Positions 23,129-34,187 of a DNA stretch of 60,000 bases are shown in pieces; the stretch's first letter is position 1, and every line of letters starts with the position of its first letter. The notes under the pieces were generated by a model. The model was not told where the DNA came from. It searched no databases and saw nothing but the letters and a program-made list of their open reading frames with translations. Both the position numbers and the translations under genes were made by a program. The stretch lies in the NCBI RefSeq assembly GCF_910592395.1, contig NC_088324.1, positions 14,536,953 through 14,596,952 on the forward strand, written 5' to 3'. The stretch comes from Lineus longissimus. Its lineage: Eukaryota; Nemertea; Pilidiophora; Heteronemertea; Lineidae.

Positions 23129-24857
23129 GGCTCACCGTAGGGGAGTCTATGTAATACCGCAGTGTCCGTCGTCTGTCGTCCGTCGTCCGTCGTCGTATCC
23201 TATTTCAAAAACAGTGGCACGTTTCTTAACCGCTAGGGCTATGAACTTGAAACTTTGTACACAGCACCCCCTAGGTCAGGTGACCTCTGACACTGAATTT
23301 CGGTCCGATCTGATTCTCAACTTGGCCACCAGGGGGCCAAATGTCGATATCTAAAAAGTGTGATATCTCGCTTATTAGTGACTTGTTTTCGATGAAACTT
23401 GTGTTGTAGGTACTCATAGCAAATATACATCTTATATCATACGGGTTTTTAATTTGACCTACTTTTCAAGTTCACAGAGGTCATATGGCGTAAATTGGCC
23501 GTTAGATTGTAAACTATGGCACGTTTCTTAACCACTTAAGCTATGAACTTGAAACTTAGTACATATAACCCCCTATATCACAAAGCCTCTGGTGCTGAAT
23601 TTCAGTTTGATCTGATCCTCAACTTTGCCACCAGGGGGCCAAAAGTGGAAATCTAAATTGTGTGATATCTCGCTTATAAGTGACTTGTTTTCGATAAAAT
23701 TTTTATGGTAGGTACTCTTAGGAAGAATACATCACATGTCTTAGCAAATATACATCTTATATCATACGGGTTTTTAATTTGACCTACTTTTCAAGGTCAC
23801 AGAGGTCATATGGCGTAAATTGGCCGTTAGAGTGTAAACTATGGCACGTTTCTTAACCACTAAAGCTATGAACTTGAAACTTGGTACATATAACCCCCTA
23901 TATCACATAGCCTCTGGTGCTGAATTTCAGTTTGATCTGATTTTCAACTTTGCCACCAGGGGGTCAAAAGTGGATATCTAAAAAGTGTGATATCTCGCTT
24001 ATAAGTGACTTGTTTTCGATAAAATTTTTATGGTAGGTACTCTTAGGAAGAATACATCACCTGTCTTACGGGTTTTCAATTTGACCTACTTTTCAAGGTC
24101 ACAGAGGTCATATGGCGTAAATTGGCCGTTAGAGTGTAAACTATGGCACGTTTCTTAACCAGTAAAGCTATGAACTTGAAACTTTGTGCATATAACCCCC
24201 TACATCAGATAATCTTTGATGCCGAATTTTGGCCTGATCTGATTCTTTATTCGGCCACCAGGGGGCCATAATGGAAAAAGGAAGAAGTGCAATATCTTGC
24301 TTATTTGAGTGAATTGTTTTCGATAAAATTTTTATGGCAGGGACTTCTAGCAAGGATACACCACATGTCCTACGATTTTTGGATTTGACCTCCTTTTCTA
24401 GGTCACAGAGGTCAAATGGCGTAAATTGGCCATTAGAGTGTCACGTTTCTTAACTGCTGAAGCTATGAACTTGAAAGTTGGTACATGTAACCCCCTACAT
24501 CAGATAATCTCTGACACCGAATTTTGGCCTGATCTGATTCTTGATTTGGCCACCAGGGGGTCAAAACTGAAAAAAGTAGGACGTGCAATATCTCGCTTAT
24601 TAATGACTTTTTTTCGATGAATTTTTTATTGCAGGGACTCTTAGCAATCACACGATATTGATCTTGTTGATGTCATAGACAATTATTGGTTGGATCATAA
24701 ACTTATATATACTGCCCTGTCTTATTACTTGACATCTACACATCTAAAAAAAGTCTTCATGCCTGATTGTGTTCACCATATTCACCTCTAAACTAAGCAT
24801 GATCCTGCCTACTAAAAGATGTATACGGTGGGCACAATGGCCCCTGGCCGTTTCATC
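23129..24857 (+). repeat. GGCTCACC repeat element with five ~300-bp internal tandem units
   Basis: Starts GGCTCACCGTAGGGGAGTCT with a GTCCGTCGTCC microsatellite and ends GGTGGGCACAATGGCCCCTG. Between the ends, units beginning GGCACGTTTCTTAACC.CTA occur near 23215, 23516, 23842, 24142 and 24439 (spacing about 300 bp; one is longer by about 26 bp). Each contains GCCACCAGGGGGCCAAAAGT, a GATATCTCGCTTAT motif, TTTTTATGGTAGGTACTCTT and CAAGGTCACAGAGGTCATAT. The minus and plus frames across it are repeat artefacts. No transposase seen. Confidence 0.8.
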
Positions 24858-25149
24858 TGAATATGAATTTATTATCGAGGTTGTATCGTCCATGTTTCAC
24901 TTAAATGGCATTTCTATGAAAACATCCTCCAAATTTTGAAAACAATTATTTCTGTGTCACTTGGCTTAAAAATCTACCTCCAGCACAAAAAAAATATGTC
25001 ATTCAAACCAAAAATGAATCTCATCTTGATAAGATGTACGAAATCATTTCTTCAAAAGGCTCACCTCAATATAACGATTTCTCCTCATTTCCTCCCAGAA
25101 ACAAACACCAACCTGACCCTTACCCTTTCTTTGAAATAATCAGACGACA

Positions 25150-25990
25150 AATTTATCGCCGCCCTTTAGATCATTGAGAAAAAGAACGCTTATAGCTCAA
25201 TAAAGCTTTGTCGATTTCTCCTTTGCATTTATCAGGATTATGGGTCTATGTTTGTACACAAGGTAACCTCCCTTGACCGGTACCTCTATAATCAGGTCAT
25301 CAGAGACATTGGAAGAAAGACAGAAAATGGCTTAAGATTTTTTCACCCCTTTTATCAAGGTTACCATTTGGTCATCTTTTGAGCAAATAGTTGCTTTGGC
25401 CTCGTACCTTTTGATGTGATGCCTCAATGTTTGTGCAGGAGGTAACCTTGCTTGACCGGCATCATGATCATCACATCTTAGACGTTGGGAGAAAGCCAGA
25501 TGATAGCTCAATAATACTTGATCATACTTTTATTTATTTGGTCCACCTTTGGCTGCTTTGACTCCAACTGTGTAATATGTTGCTTCAGAAGATAACCCTG
25601 CCTGACCTTCAACTTTATGACCAACACAAGACAAATGGGAGAAAGACCAATAACAGCTCGATAAGACTTAGTCATACTTTCATTTATCAAGATTATCATT
25701 GGATGTTTGACTGGAGAAAGCTCCTGTAATCAGAATGATATTTGGAGAGTAAATAGTTCCTTTGGCTCCGATGTATTTCTTGTAGCTTGACATAAATTAG
25801 CTCACTTGACTGGCAACTCTAATCATGATATGTATATGATGACCAGTGACATAACGGCTCAAAAAGACTACGTCATATGCTTTCTTATATCAGAACTAGG
25901 CTTTTATCACCGGTCTACGAGGTCTTTGGAGCCATTGGTTGCTTTGCTCCAACCATTTGGCACATCATTTACACAGCCTCAAACCCCTGA
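25150..25990 (+). repeat. degenerate tandem repeat, about four units of 170-200 bp
   Basis: Recurring blocks in the same order: GTTGCTTTGGCTCC-like, then AGGTAACCTTGCTTGACCGG, then GGGAGAAAGACCAGATNATA, then GCTCAATAAGACTT.GTCATA and TTTCATTTATCAGGATTAT. Copies start near 25190, 25390, 25550 and 25750, strongly diverged. Not coding. Confidence 0.6.
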
Positions 25991-28900
25991 CCTTCCAATC
26001 ACAAGTCGGACAACCATCAACTGTTCCAACTACAAGCTCATTCGAAGTCACAAAGATGGTTGAGGGAAACATAAAAGAAGATATACAAGATGATTTCATC
26101 CAAGACCTCACAATTTGCCCATGATCTCGCCTAAGACATTATAAATGTGACATTTATGACAAAGAACAAAGCGGTTCCTTGTCTTTGATGGCATCGATTA
26201 GTGAATGGAACAACGTCATAACGATGCGGAGCAATGGAAGGATTAAGATGGAAAAGAAAAATCACTCGATGACTTGGTGACCTACTTGCTTTGTGAATGG
26301 ACCATTATTGGTAAATTAGCTAAGATTTTCACTGATTTTTCATCCATCTTATTTTGGTACTGATTCTAGCAATTGGGACTTGACATAATCTTTACTGTTA
26401 TAATTCAGCTATGAATTTACAAAACTTATGAAATGAGCCGATGAAAAATTTCAAATAGCCTTGTAATTGTACTTTTCCGACCAACTTTCTCATACAAAAG
26501 GTTTCCTTTGTTCATCCAATAGAGCCAAACCGCAGACCCTACTCCAGTTATTACCCCTCTCCTCTTTCACCCCTCCCCCAGTGCACCCTTATTCCAGGGC
26601 TCCAGCGGTTACGACCCCTTATTATCATCATCGTATCCCGAAAACCACCACAATGGGACACAAGCCCTCAGCTGCAAGTTGGGTCAAATTTGGTCAATTT
26701 TCAGAAACTTTGCCCCTTTATGGCCACACGTGTTTAATTTTGGCACAAGCACTGATAAGGTTTCCTAAATTATACCCAACACTTCAGAATAAATGTGGTT
26801 ATCGTAAATGCACAATTTCTAGTCTCCTTGGAAAAGAGGGAGAATTTGGCCGTTACATTTGATGCGTTCTTTCATGGTGACACGTTCCGTAAATTATGCG
26901 ATGGGTTTAATCTCGATGCATGAGCGCACTGATGAACTCGAATGTGGTTTGTTTGTTGAATATAATTGGACCCTTGGATAAAGAATACGATTGGTTATTT
27001 CCAGCCCTTCTGTTCATTTTCTTCTCGCTTTTGAGTTGATATTGAGATTGGAGATACCCTGACTGTGTTTTTGGCACACTCAGGGGGGTGACTTTTTCTC
27101 AATTTCAATTATTTTTGTAGCCAAATTTGTATTCGGGTCAGTCAGGTCTTTCGGCTGTTATCTTAGGATATGAATTTATAATTAGCCATTCTGTTTGATC
27201 ATCGGTACCTTGACAGCAATGGCAGACAATGCCGTGCTAGATATATTGTAAACAATGGAACGAGGGATTCATCGAACTCATCATCACACACGCAAAGTTT
27301 GAGGGTGAAAAGGCCATTTTGTTCAGTTAAATGAACTGATGATAGCTGATAGGACTATTTTCATAGCGTTACAAATTTATGACAGCTCACAATAGTTTTA
27401 TGAGAAATGTTTTCATTTCGGGCATGAATGAGCTTGAATTCTGAGTGTTGACAAGTTGAAAGTTGACAATGGAATAAGACTAGAATATCTCAAAACAAAG
27501 ACACATAGAAAACACCAGATGACTTCTTCCAAAGTTAGTAAATCCATAACCATTCTGATGAGATCCATCTTCATAATAAGATCAGAATCTTTGACCCATT
27601 ATTGAGGACCTCTTAATCTAGCGAGGATTGTCTCTGCGTCTCCGTTAATGAAGACAATTGAGAAGGCGCCACGGAGGACAACGAGGTCCGTGGCGAAGAC
27701 GGCAGGGGGCCGTGGATGATCACACGAGACAAAAACATCCCAGATGGAAAATCTTCGTGAAGGAATTGTTCGATTTAAGACGCTGAGGGATCGCCTGATG
27801 ACGATGATGTAACGTCTGATCAGAACTGAGCACGAGTCAAGGGAAATACATAGGATTCAGGGGGTCAAACAGTGGTCAGGCATGAAATGGGCTAAGAACA
27901 TTGCCAATTTTTCAAGATGAGTTTGAATGCAATGAAGGATAGAAATGGCAGTAGTTGATATTTGAAGTGCGAGCAGTAACATTTTCATGACCATGTGTGT
28001 CTTTAAATGGGTATTGATCGCTGGCTTTGCTCTGATCAACCATGTTGGAGATAGTTTCAAGAAAAAGATATTCTCTCCTAGTTTTGGACTGCCTGTTGTC
28101 TTCGAGCCAACGGCTCAAGAGTCTCCGGGCTGATGGTCAAGTCTCAAGTCAATACTTTTCTATATTTAAAAGAGTAAAATGTAATAAATTGCCAAAATTG
28201 ATATCGTGACCAAAGTGGGTCACATTATTTTTGGACTTCGAATTTGGGTTATCAAAATCGATTGTTAAAATGTTTACAGCTTGATTCATGTTGACAAGAA
28301 CTCTTTATCTGCCACATATAAAGTAATTACTGTGTGATTGATGTTTGTATGTCTCTTATCGAATTTGGGTAAAATAAATTTTGAAGATTGCTTAGTTTTT
28401 GAAAGCATTAAAAGTTACCTGTCATTGCATAGGCCTTGAAGTAATACGTTTTTTGTGATATGCTGTCTCGATTTGTTTGGATGAAAACATGGACTGAAAA
28501 CCTACATTTTGTAAATTTTGATAGGAAAAAACTATTTGTGCAGTGCTCCAGTTATTCCTGTACATGTACATGTGCATACTTGAGAAGCAATTTGACCACA
28601 TTTTGCTCCTAATTATCATAAGCTAATGATACAAAGAGCCGTAAACTGTAGACATCGCAACCAACTGGGACCGTTCTGTGGCAAAATGTAATAATCAGAG
28701 ATGTTCACTTGGGAATAACTTTACCTGGTTTTGGTGGTTATTGGCGGAAATTAGGGGAGTGATTACTACAGTCGGTGGTTTATTAGTGCAAAAGGAATAC
28801 TTAACATAGCCTCGTTGTCAGTTCTTGTGGTATGTTGTTGGAAGGTATTGCCTTTGATTGTGAGTAGAATCGGCTAAAGTCAACGGAAATTAGAGAAGGG

Positions 28901-30621
28901 CTCGATTATTAGCATTGGCAAGGAGCAGTTCCCCTTTATGCTAAGTGCAGGGCCTATATAACGTTAATAGCTTACTACAGGAGGAGCTTATCTAGGCCCT
29001 TCTTGACACCGAGTTGGCAGACATCGTCAGTGGTTAGTTGGCGGATCTTGGAGCTTGTGCTTAGAATTCAGGAGTTCTTGGAAGATAGGACATTGTGAAA
29101 AAAGTGCTATTCTGGGTTACATAAAAAAAGTTTGATTATTGGTGGTCGGTTCATGGATACAGGATATCATATTTTGTGAAGTGGCTGTTGTTTCAAGGTT
29201 TATACCATTCTACATGGAGTCAAACATGTAGGAAAGGTCACTTTACATATGAAAACATAGACAAAAAGTCCCACAGGCGAGGACCGGAATCACTTGTATG
29301 TCCTCGTCATGACCAAGGCCTGTGTTTTTGACCTGTAATGACTTCTAGTGTCCTTGCTTGTCATTCTTATTCCACCGTTCAAGCCCCTCTTAGTTGTGTT
29401 GTATGCCTTCATGTCTTTAAAACAATTTTCGATTATTTGGGTGAATGACTCTTGACTTTGGGAAAGTAGACCTTACGTTTTGTGTTGGTCAAGGACCAAC
29501 TTTTGGCCGAGGTCAACTAATGTTATCTATTTTTGTGTGTGAATTATTCTCAATTGCTTTCTTGTTAAGTGCGGAAAGGATGTGTTCTATAGTCCTGGTG
29601 TGAAGTGAGGTGATTTGAGAAGGACCTCTCCCTTCTAAACCTTTTGATTGACTGCCTAAAACCCCACACCACCAAGCTCATCCTGGAATCACTAGGTGCA
29701 GGTTTGCTTGTGAGTTTTGGATTTTGGATAAATGAGGATTCATGTCGGATCAAGGGATTCTTTTCTGCATTCATGTGGATGCTGCAGTTACTTGAATTGG
29801 GTACCAATTATGGTTCACTGAAGATTTTCTTGTATTTCCATGTTTCTGTCTGCATTGCTCGGATGGCTTCTGATATCAGCCGTGCTTTTATTGGGGTAAT
29901 CGTTTATCATTGCCGATTCCTCCATTAATGTAACGCTTACCTTTGCATATCTTGCAGTAATCACAACAAGATGTTGCTATCATAAGGAAATCTTGCTCTC
30001 ATCAATGTCTGATACAGTCTACAGATTCAGTCATGAATCAGATCTGACTATTCAGCATTTGTGGTTTCATGTGTTACTTATATTAAGCCGGCTTTAACCA
30101 ATTCAGATGTTTAGAATCGGTCTTGCTGTCATTGGTTATTGTCATATTGAAGGTGAATTAGGATTCATATGACTATTCTACACAACATCCTTCCATGTGT
30201 TATACTCGCTACAAGCTTGGAACTGTGTTACCAAACTGCCTGTCCGTGGATTAGAATGTTGACAATTTGACGTGCTTCATCAGTGACTGCGACAGTGTTG
30301 AAGGAGATCCAGGAATCAGACTGCAGGACCCTGCATGGTTCCACATGTTGAAAGCTTTGAAATGTAGGCAACAGCAGGTGTCACAAATTTCAAAATTTCC
30401 GGATTTTTTCATGGCCAGACTGTGAATTCGACATCTGTGAGTTGGGCATATCGGTATGCTAATCAAATGTATGTGTATATGAACTAACTTTATTATGTCT
30501 TGAAATGCAGTTGAATTTACATTGGTGGAAATGCAGGAGCACTTACGAATCATTGTGAAGTAGACTTAGATAGAATTTGGATTCAATGTGCTGAACTGTT
30601 GATTCAAGTTAGATTCACAAG
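25991..30621 (+). other. intronic or intergenic stretch upstream of the long exon
   Basis: No supported gene, RNA or repeat family. The frame 26467-26862 (131 codons) is Pro/His-rich without domain or splice support. An acceptor-like CATATCTTGCAG at 29945-29956 precedes an open frame that soon stops. No TATA box or other promoter element was recognised within about 100 bp of 30640. Confidence 0.35.
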
Positions 30622-30639
30622 GATGACTATTATGAGATT

Positions 30640-33244
30640 ATGGGAGTCTATGTCAGTAGATTTACAATGAATTCTGAAAAGCAACGTGATTCAGTCCTGT
30701 CAGTCCCATCCGCGGCTGCCATGCCTGAAAGACAATCAGAGAACATTACAAATGGGAATAAAACAGATAACCCGAGAAGTGTGTCACTTCTCGACTTTGG
30801 TTCCGACCCCAGGTTGAAAAAGTCATCGGATGATTTACGATTGTCGGATAATTTACAATCATCGGATAATTTGCGAAGGAGCAGTATCAAGAAATCTTTG
30901 GATGATTTATATATGACTGGTGATAATGGTGGAAACTGTGACAGTATTCCTAGCTTGTCTGGTGCTTCTAATATTGATGCAAGTCCAGATAGCGTCCACA
31001 GGAAAAACAATGCTGATAAAGTTGCCAAAAGCTTGTCGCTCCTCTACCTTGGGGCTAGTCCACGTTTAGGGAAGTCTTCAGATAATCTTGACCCTAAAGC
31101 AAAAAACAGGGAAAAGAAGAGTTTGTTGTCGTTTGGGTTGAAACGGTTTCGCAAGCCGTTCTCTGTGCGATCCAATCCACAGCTTGCTAGTTCGCTGGAA
31201 GTTAGGGGAAAATCAAAATGTGAACGACTTGCTGCCAGTTCGAATCCTGAGATTGAGAAATCAGCAGAGGATCTTGATAGAAAGAGACGGACAAGTGCAA
31301 CACAGAAACTTCTGTTCTTCGCATCGAAACATTTCAAGGGGCGGTCATCAGAGAGCCTTAGTAAAGGTGGAAAGAGTGTGTCCTTGGATTCTGTGAGGTC
31401 AAAGTCAAAGCAGGATGGCTCGTTAGAGAAGATCTCTGGTAAGGAAAATCCTAAGGCAAAAGGAGTGTTTGGTAATTCCTTCGGATCGAAACATTGGGCT
31501 AAGAAACTTTCAAACAGCCTAACCAGAAAGAAGAAATCACATGACCTTGAGAAATCATGCGACATTGAGAAATCACATGAGATAAAGATCTGTGCACCAG
31601 TGAAATCTGTTGAGCCACGTTCGGAAGTTGACCCTCTCACTGAAAACTTGAAATATACCACACTACCAATACACTTCGGGACGAAACTTAAGAGACATCT
31701 CTCATTTAATCATAGCAGGGAAAAGGAATTGGATGCTGCTGGAAAAAGTTCATCCATTTCTGATGCAAAGTTGAATAAAACGCCAGAAAAAAGCAGTAGG
31801 ACGGCCAAGGATTATTTGAAAGAAAAGGGTGTGCGTTTGTTTTCGTTTGGGTCCAACCGCTGGGCCAATAGACCTACTGATTTTGGGAACGGGAAAGTTC
31901 AGAATTTGGACACGAGTGGGTTGAATAAGTCAGCAGGGAATTTGTGCGGGCAGGAGCGGGTCACGTCTAAAAGGGCATTTCCTAATGTACAGTGCCCTGA
32001 AATGGGCCGGAAAAGAGCATTTTCATTACCTAATGAGGATATTGGGCATGAAAGTGTGTCGACATCGTCAAATGAGACAAGGGCATTAGCTAGCGAGAAA
32101 AAGGCATATCTAGGTGCGATTGGTTGGAACCTGAAGGTCAACCTGTCCTTGGATAACTTGAGGAAGAATAACCAGTTTGCCAGTAATGGAGACAATCTGA
32201 CCTTTCGGTCGAATCCGCTTGTCGACAAGGTGACAAAAACAGTCGCTTATGAGAATGCTGCATTTTGTGAGGAGAAAAGAGAGCCTTTGAAGGAGCATGC
32301 TGCAAAAACGCTGCTGCAGAAGGCGCGTTGGTTTGAGGGTCTTCCTGAGACAAAGGATGAGAAGATCAGTCTTCCTTTGCCTGGGTCAAGCGTTGGTTTC
32401 GAGGAACCTGCAGGGAATGCCTTTGGGGAGATCTATCCCAATTGTAGGGTAAAAAAAGCAAGTCTCCGTTCAGAGATGCAGTTCTTGGAGAGGGACACCT
32501 CGATGGAAAGACCGAGGAAAAAGGGTTATGTCGAGCAGTTAAGGATTGGTGCGGCAAAGATAGGGAAAGTTCCCAGTATTATTAGCGGCAATGCTCAGCT
32601 GAATTCAGGGTCCATCGCAAATCTTTCAGCTGATGGGATGCAGTTTGAAGTGGACAAGTCACTTGCCAATGAAGAAGTTGTAAAGGAAAATGGTGCTTCC
32701 ATTCTGCCTGATGTGTCAACTTTGATGGTTGATAAATCGTCACGTAGTGAAACTTACCCAAATTGTCAGGTGAAAAAAGCAATCCTTCAGACCGAATGGG
32801 CTGGCATTGAAGCTGAAGAACTGTCAGAAAGTACAAGTCGAAAATACAACCTTGGGGCAAAGGGGCGAGGCCCATTTCTGGTCTCGACTGGTTCTGTTCC
32901 TGTAAGCATTGTGTCAGGTGAGAGGGTTGAGAAGTCTAAGTCTGTCGAGAACTTGAACAAATCCGTGTTGAGTTTGGACAAATCTATTGATAATTCAAAC
33001 AAATCCACGAAAACTCTTGACAGATCTCTTGACAGTATTAACAGGTCGATTAAAGTTTTGGATCAGTCTCTTGATAATTTCTACGAGGAGGTCATCCTCA
33101 GTTGCGGGCAGAATCTTTCAAAGGATTATCTGACTGTAGGATATACCAGTCGGGGCTTGGAACGGAGGAAAAGCATATCGCTTCCGACGATCGTGGTCGA
33201 TGAGTATGGGTCAGCGGACTCTTTGGATGAATCTGCAGTTTACG
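30640..33244 (+). CDS. very long Ser/Lys-rich repetitive exon (868 codons)
   Basis: By far the longest open frame in the window: 868 codons plus one base to TTTACG/GTAGGT (33245), phase 1; the extra codons to 33324 are intron. ATG has A at -3 and G at +4, and an in-frame TAG lies at 30610-30612. The protein starts MGVYVSRF, a myristoylation-like context. It appears disordered and basic with internal repeats: SLL.(F/L)G..PRL.KSSD at about 49-67 and 133-150; F.SK(H/N)(W/F)-type basic patches near 160, 224, 281, 345 and 400; YPNC(R/Q)VKKA at about 599 and 706; a seven-residue L-D-K-S repeat at 768-815; many KSS-D-N-L motifs; RKRAFSLP and RRKSISLP, which are basophilic-kinase/14-3-3-like. No known domain. 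It could instead be internal, entering at CACAAG/GATGAC (30621/30622) in phase 0. A short out-of-frame ORF (ATG 30623) overlaps the start. Confidence 0.85.
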
Positions 33245-34179
33245 GTAGGTTGAGAAGTTGTTTGGCTACATGGTTTACATTTGCCACTTCAGTGGTCATT
33301 TCGACTCTGGTGGTGGTTGGTTAAATGTGATGTAGTTGATGTATTAGTATCAAACTCATAATATTTGAACCTTCTCATCCCAAGGGCAATGGTCAAATTG
33401 AGCATTCTGCTATTTGTGAATTGTTATTTTGATGTATAGCATCAGAATGCATTGTTTCATGGTTCTGAAACTGCTCTTTTCTTAGCTCATCAAGAACACA
33501 TGTTTTGTTTTCAAAACCACTGCCGTGCTGATCGGTGCATAATTAATGAATCTGCTTGTACAGTGACAAACATATTGAACGATTTATTATTTATGATGGC
33601 AATATTTGTGATACGGTCATGACTGCAAGTCATTGTCAATGATGTATTGTTCTATTATTGTCGCTCCTGGGTTATTGATGGGCGATTCTTGTGTTGTATA
33701 GAATCAGCAACAGAGCGAAAACATCAACAGTATTGGTTATCAAAGTAACCATTGAGACCTTATAATACCATCATCTTAAGACCCAAATGTGTCCATTCCC
33801 ACGAGGCAGTCCCTACAGCCCTTGCTTGTGAACTGCGTTTTGCAATCTTGAGGCCTTGTAAATCGGGTTACCATTTCAGTACTTGACATTGCTTTACTAG
33901 AAGGAAAGGGACTGATTCTTGACTGCCTTCTTCATACTCATGTTTTAGTTGAGGGAATCCTTTCAGAAAGACCTTTCAACTGGAGAAGTGGGGCTTCAAG
34001 AAACATAGGCTAACCAGTACTTGTGGACAAAATATTTGCTTTTGAAGGATCGATTAAGTTTTGCCTGACAATGTAAAGTAGTGTTGTCTTTTTTTGTGTT
34101 GATTGCTTTTATGATGAAGGTGTAAGTGCTTGGGGCTTTTAACCCCAAGTTATGATACCAGAACCCCTTTTTCTTTTAG
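33245..34179 (+). other. intron segment from the long exon to the first ratchet-like site
   Basis: Begins GTAGGT and contains no open frame of note. The translated frame of the preceding exon stops 80 bases in. It ends at the TTTTAG/GTAAGT junction at 34179/34180. Confidence 0.5.
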
Positions 34180-34187
34180 GTAAGTAC
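34160..34187 (+). promoter_or_regulatory. candidate recursive splice site 1
   Basis: CCCCTTTTTCTTTTAG directly followed by GTAAGTAC: a strong acceptor fused to a consensus donor with no exon between (junction 34179/34180). This is the arrangement of recursive (ratchet) splice sites in long introns. A second possible donor, CAG/GTAGGA, lies about 40 bases downstream, as in vertebrate recursive-splice exons. Confidence 0.6.

Noticed and set aside
31044-31661. 205-codon minus-strand frame
   Set aside because: Antisense shadow of the long plus-strand exon; codon composition and repeats belong to the plus strand.
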